In this document: piece after piece, positions 50,265 through 57,660 of the stretch
Position numbering within the stretch: the stretch's first letter is position 1
Layout of the letters: every line of letters starts with the position of its first letter
Assembly (NCBI GenBank): GCA_000314955.1
Contig: BAEM01000053.1
Span: 152,062-216,061, forward strand
DNA: 64,000 nucleotides
Source: Paraglaciecola chathamensis S18K6
GTDB lineage: Bacteria; Pseudomonadota; Gammaproteobacteria; Enterobacterales; Alteromonadaceae
Direction of reading: 5' to 3'
Program-made: the position numbers and the translations under genes
The notes under the pieces: model-generated
Told to the model about the DNA's origin: nothing
The model's database searches: none
The model's input: only the letters and a program-made list of their open reading frames with translations

Positions 50265-51842
50265 GTGCAACTAAATTCACAGGTTAAAGACATCGTCATT
50301 GTCGGTGGTGGCACTGCTGGTTGGTTGACGGCCGGTTTACTCGCATCTCGTTTATCTTCTCGGGTGCAAAGCGGTAAACTTAACATCACGTTATGTGAGT
50401 CTCCTGATGTACCGACTATCGGTGTAGGTGAAGGAAGTTGGCCCACGCTGCGCAGCACCTTGCAAAGCATAGGAGTCACAGAAACTGACTTCATACGTCA
50501 GTGTAATGTGTCATTTAAACAAGGCTCACGTTTCGTAAATTGGCAGCACGACCGCCCCAGCCAATATGATCACCCTTTTGATGTTCCCCAACAAGCAAGT
50601 CAAGGGGCTGAAGCTCAGCACTGGTTATCCACTCAAAGCCAAGAGCCCTTTAGCCAAGCCTACTGTTTACAAACCGAATTGGCGAATAACAACTTAGCCC
50701 CCAAGCTTATCACTACCCCAGAGTTCACCGGGTTTGCTAATTACGGTTATCATTTAGACGCCGCATTATTTGCTGAGTTCCTGCGCGAACACTGCATACA
50801 ACATTTGCAGGTGAAACATGTGCTTTCGAACGTCAAACAGGTTGAACAAGATGAAAATGGCGATATTACCTGTTTGCACCTTGCCGTGCCTAGCCAGGAT
50901 AACTCAAATCACCCTGATCACATTAACGGTGATTTATTTGTCGATTGCACTGGCTTTCGCGCACTGTTATTAGGTGACACCTTAGGCGTGTGCAACACGC
51001 AAGTTGACGATGTGCTTTTTGCCAATAATGCTATCGCCACGCAACTCCCCTACGTCGAACAGAATAGTCCGATCGCCTCCTTTACTGAGTCGACAGCTCA
51101 AGATAACAGCTGGATTTGGGATATAGGCCTACCCAACCGGCGCGGCATTGGCTATGTATACAGCGATAGATATTGCGATGAACAAGACGCCCATCGCACC
51201 TTGGTTAAGTTTCTTCAGAAAACCCAGCAAAACACTGACACGCTGAGCTACAAACAGATTCATTTTACCCCTGGATACAAGCAACAATTTTGGAAGAACA
51301 ACTGTGTTGCTATCGGATTATCTGCAGGCTTCATCGAGCCCTTAGAGGCATCAGCACTTGTGTTGGTTGAGATGTCAGCCAACATGCTAGCAGAGCAGCT
51401 TCCTAACACGCGAAGTTGCATGGATGTTATCGCCAAACGCTTCAATCAAACCTTTACTTATCGTTGGCAACGCATCATTGACTTTCTGAAACTCCATTAT
51501 GTGTTGAGCCGGCGCAGCTCAGCTTTTTGGCAAGTCAACAGAGCACAAAGCTCTGTACCTGACTCGCTAAAAGAGCTGCTTGCCTTGTGGCAACACAAGG
51601 TGCCTGATATGAACGACTTCCCTGCGCGAGATGAAGTGTTTCAAGCCGCGAGCTACCAGTTTGTTTTGTACGGGGCCGGCTTTAAAAGCAAATTACTCAG
51701 TACACCGGATAAAAACCTACTTGAAGCAGCAGAGCAGCAGTTTTTATCGATCCAAGGTTATACCTCCCAGCTAACAAATAAAACGATCAGTAATCGCGAC
51801 TTGCTAAGCAAAATATACCGCTATGGTTTGCAAAAACGATGA
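50265..51842 (+). CDS. Tryptophan-halogenase-family flavoprotein
   Basis: About 525 residues. IVIVGGGTAGWLTAGLLA is the FAD-binding GxGxxG motif of flavin-dependent halogenases, TIGVGEGSWPTLRSTL matches their FAD loop, and SWIWDIGLP is a WxWxI-like motif. FIEPLEASALVLVE is also conserved. The lysine expected in the active site could not be placed with certainty. The frame is open from 50190, but those codons lie in a terminator hairpin; I prefer GTG 50265, preceded by AGGGA, with ATG 50229 as an alternative. Such genes recur beside TonB receptors and SapC in marine Proteobacteria; the substrate is unknown and free tryptophan is unlikely. Confidence 0.88.
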   Translation: MQLNSQVKDIVIVGGGTAGWLTAGLLASRLSSRVQSGKLNITLCESPDVPTIGVGEGSWPTLRSTLQSIGVTETDFIRQCNVSFKQGSRFVNWQHDRPSQYDHPFDVPQQASQGAEAQHWLSTQSQEPFSQAYCLQTELANNNLAPKLITTPEFTGFANYGYHLDAALFAEFLREHCIQHLQVKHVLSNVKQVEQDENGDITCLHLAVPSQDNSNHPDHINGDLFVDCTGFRALLLGDTLGVCNTQVDDVLFANNAIATQLPYVEQNSPIASFTESTAQDNSWIWDIGLPNRRGIGYVYSDRYCDEQDAHRTLVKFLQKTQQNTDTLSYKQIHFTPGYKQQFWKNNCVAIGLSAGFIEPLEASALVLVEMSANMLAEQLPNTRSCMDVIAKRFNQTFTYRWQRIIDFLKLHYVLSRRSSAFWQVNRAQSSVPDSLKELLALWQHKVPDMNDFPARDEVFQAASYQFVLYGAGFKSKLLSTPDKNLLEAAEQQFLSIQGYTSQLTNKTISNRDLLSKIYRYGLQKR

Positions 51843-51882
51843 AATCACTTTGCTTTAACTCAAACATTAGAAGAAGAATAAT

Positions 51883-52602
51883 ATGGCTACATTAGAACTC
51901 CTTTCACCAGCAGAACACAGCCAGTTGAAGATCATTCGCGGGGCATACCAGGACCCTAGCTTTGCTGTTAATTTAACCACAGTCATGACGTCTGAACTTG
52001 CTTTACTGGCCCATGAATATCCCATATTCTTTTATAAATCAGCCCGCAGCGGCCAATTTCAACTAGCGGCTCTGTTAGGGTTTGCATCAGGACAGAATTT
52101 ATTTCTTAGTGACGGCAAGTGGACTGCCCGTCACGTGCCTCTGGATATTCAGCGACGCCCCTTTCAGTTGCATGTCCCAGATGATCTGGCGACTAAATCT
52201 GGACACTTAGCGATAGACCCACATAGTCCACAATTTTCAACAACACACGGGGAAGCGCTGTACAATCACGATAACTCGCCTACACCCGCCCTTTTACACC
52301 ATCAAAGGTTATTTTCCCATTTGCTCAGCGCCAGCGAACACACCCGAAGTGTACTAGCAACCCTAGTAGAACATGACTTACTAGAGGGCGTTGAGCTTAA
52401 CGTTGCACTAGATAAAGGCAACATAACGCTTAGTGACTTATATGCAGTCAACGTAAAAAACCTTAATGCCTTAACGGGTGATGCGTTGAAAGCCTGCCAC
52501 GACCAAGGTGTTTTACAAGTATGCCATTTGGTCATGAGCTCAGGTTCGCACCTAGAAATGATGATTGAGCGTGCCAATGCGCAAAACACGGCCAGTAAAT
52601 AG
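51883..52602 (+). CDS. SapC-family protein
   Basis: A 239-residue soluble protein without a signal peptide. ELALLAHEYPIFFYKSARSGQFQLAALLGF and WTARHVPLDIQRRPFQLH match the SapC family, named after a Campylobacter S-layer-locus protein. SapC proteins are commonly encoded next to TonB receptors and tryptophan-halogenase-like proteins, and their biochemical role is unknown. It lies 40 bases after the halogenase gene, with an AG-rich ribosome-binding site, so the two are probably one transcript. Confidence 0.88.
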   Translation: MATLELLSPAEHSQLKIIRGAYQDPSFAVNLTTVMTSELALLAHEYPIFFYKSARSGQFQLAALLGFASGQNLFLSDGKWTARHVPLDIQRRPFQLHVPDDLATKSGHLAIDPHSPQFSTTHGEALYNHDNSPTPALLHHQRLFSHLLSASEHTRSVLATLVEHDLLEGVELNVALDKGNITLSDLYAVNVKNLNALTGDALKACHDQGVLQVCHLVMSSGSHLEMMIERANAQNTASK

Positions 52603-52647
52603 AACAAAAAACGCCCAGTTTATAACGATTAATCACGGAGAATCTGC

Positions 52648-53319
52648 ATGACATCACCCCTATCGTTTCGTCTTTTTAAAGCTTTAAAGCGTGTTACATT
52701 GACCAGCAGCTTGTGCCTGATGCTGTTTAACGGTGGCTTGTATGCCCAAGAAGTTAAAAGCGTGCTTATTAACCACGGCGAAGCACTTGAACCCTGGGCA
52801 ATGAGCCTACAGTTTGGCCAAACCAAGATCGAAAACAAACAAGCGAAAACCACTAAATCAAGTTTGGTCGCCTCCGTCAGTGATGGCGACGTAAATGCGA
52901 TTAATTTTGTTTGGCGACCTCGCGGCGTAAAGAATCAGTGGGGATCAGAAGATAAAAGTGTTTCCACGCTGAATGTGATAAATAGTCAATACGCCACCGA
53001 TTTAACCACAGCGTCTAAAAACATGGCGCTGTTATTAAACCTCCGTATTAACAAAGCGCCAAATAAACATGTCGAATTGTCCATGGAGTGTAATTGGGAT
53101 TGGCAATGTCGCAGTACTATCCCCCTTAAAAGTATGCTTAAAGGGCTCCCTCAAAACGAATGGCTAAATGTTCCTGTTCCCGTGAAATGTTTTGACGACG
53201 GTAACTTTGACCTGAGTAAAGTGACTACTCCGTTCATCTTGTATACAGGGGGGCGAATGGACATCGATATTCGCAGTATCTCGCTGATCACTCTGCCTGA
53301 AGGCGCCTTCGGCTGCTAA
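52648..53319 (+). CDS. Secreted stand-alone ExoP_C-like (galactose-binding-fold) protein
   Basis: A 223-residue protein with a signal peptide (VTLTSSLCLMLFNGGLYAQ, cleaved near residue 34). The mature part matches what I know of the C-terminal domain of marine GH3 exo-glucanases (ExoP_C): NFVWRPRGVKNQWG, VELSMECNWDWQCRSTIPL, NEWLNVPVPVKCFDDGNFDLSKV and a final IRSISLI strand. Here it has no catalytic GH3 domain. It follows SapC by 45 bases behind GGAG, and a terminator follows, so it ends the halogenase-SapC group. A periplasmic glycan-binding role is inferred. Confidence 0.75.
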   Translation: MTSPLSFRLFKALKRVTLTSSLCLMLFNGGLYAQEVKSVLINHGEALEPWAMSLQFGQTKIENKQAKTTKSSLVASVSDGDVNAINFVWRPRGVKNQWGSEDKSVSTLNVINSQYATDLTTASKNMALLLNLRINKAPNKHVELSMECNWDWQCRSTIPLKSMLKGLPQNEWLNVPVPVKCFDDGNFDLSKVTTPFILYTGGRMDIDIRSISLITLPEGAFGC

Positions 53320-53351
53320 AAATCGTCTCGGACTACCTTGTGACCCTTTGC

Positions 53352-53384
53352 TAATAAACCCGCTTATATAGCGGGTTTATTATC
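53352..53384 (+). terminator. Intrinsic terminator after the ExoP_C-like gene
   Basis: TAATAAACCCGC pairs perfectly with GCGGGTTTATTA across a TTATATA loop. The stem itself supplies the A-rich and T-rich flanks, so it can act in both directions. Confidence 0.85.
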
Positions 53385-53414
53385 GTTCAGCCTAAACAAC
53401 AAATGGGAATAGAA

Positions 53415-53684
53415 TTATACCAATCCGCATTAATAAGTGACCGCCTCAGAATGCGTCCAGCGGTTTTTGATTAAGGCGTCGCTATGTAGTAATGGTTGTT
53501 CCCTTTCAAATAGTGAGAACGCAGAGCAAAAGCCGCTGGGGCATTCCTTGTAGGCGAGTTTTAAGAGGGCTTACACTGCGTTGCATGACTTCGAAAGAGA
53601 ACAACTATTCATTCAGTCATACGCCTTGTTTAAGCCCTTTTAAACTCTCGCTGAGTCATCACTTATTAACGTGGAATGGTATTA
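53415..53684. mobile_element. MITE-like inverted-repeat element, about 270 bp
   Basis: The ends form an imperfect inverted repeat of about 24 bases, each arm starting ATACCA and ending TTAATAAGTGA (left 53417-53440, right 53659-53682). Internal pairs are also visible, for example CCAGCGGTTTTTG with CAAAAGCCGCTGG and GTTGTTCCCTTTC with GAAAGAGAACAAC, so the element can fold into a long branched structure. It encodes nothing. Similar small elements are, to my knowledge, frequent between genes in Pseudoalteromonas and its relatives. The right tip supplies the stop codon of the beta-propeller gene. It is the only copy I saw in the window. Confidence 0.75.
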
Positions 53685-54821
53685 CACACGCTCTAACTTC
53701 ATAGGGTAACTTTGGTTGGCATTCCACTGGCCGATGTATAGGTTTTCGTCTTCATCGACGCACAAGCCATGACAATGATTAAACACATCCCATGTGCTTT
53801 GCATGGGCTGCAACTGACCATTGATATACTCCGGCGCTGTGCCGCCAAGATTCGCCACCACACGATTGTGTTTATCAAACACACTGATAAACCCAGAATC
53901 ATCTTGATTTTTGCCTTCAATATGCGACCAACATACAGGCGCGTAGAAATGCTCACCTTTGAATACTGGACCACCAATATACGCGCCATTCGCATCAATC
54001 GTACCTATATATTCACCCGTCATAGAGAATCGCTTCAAGCAGTGGGCGCCTCGCGAACTCACAATCAACTCAGGTGCACCGCTTCGCGTGTCAATGCCAA
54101 TACCATGAGTATTCGATAGATTATAATTAGGGTCAGAATTATCGTGGCCGCCCCAGCAGCGAATAAATTGTCCTTGAGAGTTGTATTGCAATAAATAATC
54201 TGAGCCGTAACCGTCTGTAACGTACATATCCCCTTTTTCACTGATGGCAATGTCCGTTGGTCTAAAAGGTTGATCCGGCCGGTATACGCCATACGTTTGA
54301 GGATGCCCGATACTGAAAAGTAAGCGTCCCGACATGTCTAGCTTTGCAATAAACCCTGATTGCGCCACAACGCGATTATACGGTGAATCCCATGCTTCAG
54401 TTGAATGCCCATCCCATAAACGGTTTTTCACCCAACCGCTATCGATAAGATACATAAAGTCGTCACCGTTTTCGTTGACAATCTTCACGCTGTGTCCACC
54501 TGGCATATGCGTGCTAAAAGTATCAAGTAACATACCGTCGCGGTTATAAATCACGATATTATTGCGCGGGTCGTCTGTGATCATGACGACCCTGCCCTTG
54601 GCATCAATATCCAGCCCATGGCAATTTTCCACAGGTGTCTGATTGGGATCAAGCCGCCCCCAATGCGCATTTACCCGATAGGTAAATTTACCTTGGCCGA
54701 CTATCATCCCATGGGGATCGCGCATTGTTTTAGGTAACACCCACCCTGACGGCAACGCACTAGAAGTATCTTGTTCGCTATGTTGCTTAGTATTTTGCTG
54801 CGTAGCGTCTAAAACAGACAT
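53682..54821 (-). CDS. NHL-type six-bladed beta-propeller protein
   Basis: A 379-residue protein without a signal peptide. Repeated blades carry motifs such as CHGLDIDAKGRVVMITDD, PTDIAISEKGDMYVTDGYGS, THGIGIDTRSG and CHGLCVDEDENLYIGQWN. This resembles NHL-repeat proteins and the peptidylglycine alpha-amidating lyase fold, but lyase activity is not shown. Its ATG directly abuts the stop of the PhyH oxygenase gene, so the two are coupled and probably act together. The stop codon lies in the tip of the neighbouring inverted-repeat element. The function is unknown. Confidence 0.82.
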   Translation of the reverse strand: MSVLDATQQNTKQHSEQDTSSALPSGWVLPKTMRDPHGMIVGQGKFTYRVNAHWGRLDPNQTPVENCHGLDIDAKGRVVMITDDPRNNIVIYNRDGMLLDTFSTHMPGGHSVKIVNENGDDFMYLIDSGWVKNRLWDGHSTEAWDSPYNRVVAQSGFIAKLDMSGRLLFSIGHPQTYGVYRPDQPFRPTDIAISEKGDMYVTDGYGSDYLLQYNSQGQFIRCWGGHDNSDPNYNLSNTHGIGIDTRSGAPELIVSSRGAHCLKRFSMTGEYIGTIDANGAYIGGPVFKGEHFYAPVCWSHIEGKNQDDSGFISVFDKHNRVVANLGGTAPEYINGQLQPMQSTWDVFNHCHGLCVDEDENLYIGQWNANQSYPMKLERV

Positions 54822-55604
54822 TTAAGATACCTTAGCTTCGTCTGTTTCTTGCCAATTTAGAATGGCGTCATCCCCTACTGGGCTAAAGGGGTAAAATTTG
54901 GCTTCATTCTCTTGAAACGACTGATTACTGACCGCGTTATAAGCGCAAATCATTGACCAGCGGGGTTCTGCCGCGCGGTTTTGATTTGACTTATGTAACA
55001 GATTGCAGTGGAAGAACAATACATCCCCTGGCTCAAGTTCCACATTCACCAATTCGTGAAACTTCATCGCTTCTTCGACAAAATCAAGTGCTGCCCCTTT
55101 TTGATCACCGGTTTTATTGTGATCTAAGCGTCCTAAATGATGAGACCCTTTTAATACCTGCAAACAGCCGTTTTCAACTGTGGCGCGATTGATAGCCACC
55201 ATACAACTGATAGCCTTTGGATAAAGCATGTAGTTGTCACGATGCCAATAACCGAAATCTTGATGCCATTCCCATGCGCCGCCCACAAAGGGCTCTTTCA
55301 TCATTATCTTGGTGCTGGTGTGGTAAACCGGCTCGCCGATTAGCGTTTCACATACCTCAGATAAACGACGACTACGAGAAAACATGCTGTATAAATCGTT
55401 ACTTGTTTCTTGCCACAAACAGACTTTACTGACTGCTCCGCCTGAATCTTTTTTGTGCCAAGCACGATCATTTAAAGAGTCATCGTTAAACGCTTTTTCT
55501 TGTAAACGAGCGATTTCCTGTGCTGTGTAATAGCCGCGAGCGATGACGTATCCGTCTCGGTGAAAGTCTGCGATTTGCTGGTCAGTTAATGTGATCTTGC
55601 TCAT
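54822..55604 (-). CDS. Phytanoyl-CoA dioxygenase (PhyH) family oxygenase
   Basis: A 260-residue Fe(II)/2-oxoglutarate-dependent oxygenase. The iron ligands are visible: His and Asp in WEWHQDFGYWH and the distal His in FHCNLLHKSNQN, with RWSMICAYN giving the Arg region that holds 2-oxoglutarate. The N-terminal FHRDGYVIARGYYTAQEI is typical of the family. AGAGGA precedes the ATG. It is the first gene of a two-gene unit with the beta-propeller protein and is divergent from an IclR regulator. The family hydroxylates many small molecules, and the substrate here is not evident. Confidence 0.88.
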   Translation of the reverse strand: MSKITLTDQQIADFHRDGYVIARGYYTAQEIARLQEKAFNDDSLNDRAWHKKDSGGAVSKVCLWQETSNDLYSMFSRSRRLSEVCETLIGEPVYHTSTKIMMKEPFVGGAWEWHQDFGYWHRDNYMLYPKAISCMVAINRATVENGCLQVLKGSHHLGRLDHNKTGDQKGAALDFVEEAMKFHELVNVELEPGDVLFFHCNLLHKSNQNRAAEPRWSMICAYNAVSNQSFQENEAKFYPFSPVGDDAILNWQETDEAKVS

Positions 55605-55637
55605 AGATTTGTCCTCTTGTTAATCAAACCCGTAGTA

Positions 55638-55651
55638 AATTGTTAACAATG
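55638..55651. promoter_or_regulatory. Operator-like AATTGTTAACAATG at the PhyH/IclR divergent promoter
   Basis: This site matches 13 of 14 positions of the palindrome at the agarase and symporter promoters. It lies 34 bases upstream of the PhyH start, in the 245-base gap shared with the IclR gene, so it links this unit to the same putative regulon. Confidence 0.65.
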
Positions 55652-55849
55652 TTGACGCAAATTTGCTTTACACACAAGTTTATATTCATATAAAAATACA
55701 ATATTTATATACAAATAAAAATTTATTATTAAAAATCAATGTCATGCTCGTTTAGCCAGCAGATAAAAATGTTAATCCATATGGCTTTGCTAGGCATTAG
55801 GCCCATCAATAGGTATTATCAGAATGAAGAAACTATGGAGTGATGTTCA

Positions 55850-56620
55850 TTGAGTGACAAGCCAACGACCAAATATGCGGTACCGGCCCTCGATAAAGGG
55901 TTAGACATCCTTGAATATTTGGCCAGTCAAGAGTTACCTCGCTCGCAAAGTGAGATTGCCCAAGGTTTGGGGCGAAGCCCAAATGAAATATTCCGAGTAT
56001 TGGTCGGCTTAGAAGCCAGAGGCTATTTACTCCGTGATGAGACCTCAGGGCGATACCGGATTTCATTCAAGTTATACAATTTGTCTCGCAGCATTTCACC
56101 GATTGAACAAATGCGGCAATGCGCTTTGCCTTACATGGAAGATCTCGCCGTCAAAATCGGCCAGTCTTGCTACTTGTGTATGTTGTATCAAAGTCAAACT
56201 ATGGTCATTATTCAAGCACGCAGTCACAGCCCAGTTTTTCTGCACATTACTGAGGGCTCGTTGTTTTCAACCCGCACGTCTACCTCTGGCAAGGTGTTGT
56301 TGGCCAACAGTAACCCATCCGTGCAAGCTATGTTGCTAGAGCATGATAGCGGTTATGCTGATTTGAATAAGAAACAGCAACTGAGCGTAAACAAAGAACT
56401 AACACAGATTAGAGAAAACGGCCTATGCGTGCAGCCCAATAGCTTAATCGATGGCGTTACAGACGTGGCTACCCTGATTGGCCAGCCTGAAGGCAAGGTT
56501 ATTGCCGCGCTTGCAGTATCATCGCTGCAAACCCAGTTAGGTAAACAAGTCGAGCAAGACAGTTTAATTAACCAGTTACAAGAGACTGCCCAGATCATCA
56601 CGGAACAATTGGGCTGCTAA
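55850..56620 (+). CDS. IclR-family transcriptional regulator
   Basis: A 256-residue regulator. The N-terminal winged helix has LPRSQSEIAQGLGRSPNEIFRVLVGLEARGYLLRD, and the C-terminal effector domain has the usual FSTRTSTSGKVLLANSNP segment and a hydrophobic end. It begins at TTG 55850, preceded by GGAG. IclR proteins sense small metabolites such as sugar acids; KdgR is a member. It is divergent from the PhyH/beta-propeller pair and probably controls it. Whether it binds the AATTGTTAACAATT sites is an open question, as known IclR sites look different. Confidence 0.9.
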   Translation: MSDKPTTKYAVPALDKGLDILEYLASQELPRSQSEIAQGLGRSPNEIFRVLVGLEARGYLLRDETSGRYRISFKLYNLSRSISPIEQMRQCALPYMEDLAVKIGQSCYLCMLYQSQTMVIIQARSHSPVFLHITEGSLFSTRTSTSGKVLLANSNPSVQAMLLEHDSGYADLNKKQQLSVNKELTQIRENGLCVQPNSLIDGVTDVATLIGQPEGKVIAALAVSSLQTQLGKQVEQDSLINQLQETAQIITEQLGC

Positions 56621-56723
56621 TTTCAACGCGTTGTTGTATTTCTGCGCTTATGTGCATGTTTGAAAACGTATTGCCGGCGCATTAGCCAGTGCTATTTTTA
56701 ACCTGTGCTATCAGTAGCCAGCT

Positions 56724-56752
56724 CTAACATTAAGCAGGGCTAACATTAAGCA
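56724..56752. repeat. 13-bp direct repeat
   Basis: CTAACATTAAGCA occurs at 56724-56736 and 56740-56752, just downstream of the Toprim gene end. It is small and probably a local duplication. Confidence 0.6.
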
Positions 56753-56755
56753 AGA

Positions 56756-57655
56756 CTAATAAAGCACTAACCTTTGCTGATACATCATTTGCTGGCGTAA
56801 ACCAGCTTGTTGCTCGCACATTAGAGACAACAGTTCTTGCCATGGCTTCGGGCAGGCTTTCAATAAATTAGCTGCAAATTTACGCTGTTCATCTGGGTAG
56901 TGTTGTTTGACTAGATTGCTGACGAGCCAGTCTTCGCTGGGCAATAAAAGCTGTGAATAACCTCCGGATACCGCAATTCGCAAACCTGCCAAATCGAAAT
57001 CACCAAAGTATATACACGGTTTATGTGGTCGTGTTTGCTGCCACTGTTTCAATAGCGCACTGGCCCCGGCGCTGTAAACACTGTCGCCGCGATAGATGAC
57101 CAATAACTTTTCAAGCTGTTGGTGCATCGCCTTTTCAAAGATATGCCAATCATTAAAGCTATCGCGATTTTCTATCATCAGTAAATTATCGAAATCAGCC
57201 AAGTTTACGCGAGTAATATCCAGCTCTACATTGACTTGGCAACTGGCGTAAAACTGCCGAGCAAAGACGCGAAGCGTTTCAGTAGCGCTATGTTCTGGGG
57301 TTGTATCAGTAAGTGCACAAAGCACCAAGGATTGCGTCGGTTTAATAACACCTTGCTTTTCATCTGTACTTTTTGCTGCCGCGCTTTGGCGTGTATCTTG
57401 GCTAAAGTCGGCAAAGATATCCTCACCCAAACTCATTAAATAGGTATCGCGGATGGCATCTATGCCTGAGCGCGTAAAACGATAGCGCTTTTGATGCTTC
57501 AACCACTGACCTGGCTGAATATACTCCTGCTCGCACCACCTAAGAATCTGCATCACAGTGGCAATCTTGCTGGTGTAGGTTTGCTCATCATGCAACAAGG
57601 CAAAATACTGCTCTTTGAGCAGTGACTTTGCCTTTGGCGTTAACCCATCAGGCAT
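56756..57655 (-). CDS. mksG: Toprim nuclease subunit of a condensin system (MksG/JetD-like)
   Basis: A 299-residue protein. The N-terminal third is helical with a winged-helix look (YRFTRSGIDAIRDTYL). The C-terminal part is a Toprim-like fold: Glu162 in LLMIENRDSF and the acidic pair Asp219 and Asp221 in CIYFGDFDLAGLRIA are the expected metal ligands. This matches JetD/MksG, the subunit that cleaves DNA in Wadjet systems. It is shorter than typical JetD proteins (near 380-400 residues). It is last in the operon, 5 bases after the MksF-like gene. The assignment rests on the Toprim motif plus context; a search against DUF2220/DUF3322 would settle it. Confidence 0.75.
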   Translation of the reverse strand: MPDGLTPKAKSLLKEQYFALLHDEQTYTSKIATVMQILRWCEQEYIQPGQWLKHQKRYRFTRSGIDAIRDTYLMSLGEDIFADFSQDTRQSAAAKSTDEKQGVIKPTQSLVLCALTDTTPEHSATETLRVFARQFYASCQVNVELDITRVNLADFDNLLMIENRDSFNDWHIFEKAMHQQLEKLLVIYRGDSVYSAGASALLKQWQQTRPHKPCIYFGDFDLAGLRIAVSGGYSQLLLPSEDWLVSNLVKQHYPDEQRKFAANLLKACPKPWQELLSLMCEQQAGLRQQMMYQQRLVLY

Positions 57656-57660
57656 GCGCC

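Noticed and set aside
53492..53704. A 70-residue open frame
   Set aside because: It lies almost entirely within the inverted-repeat element and has no domain or start signal.
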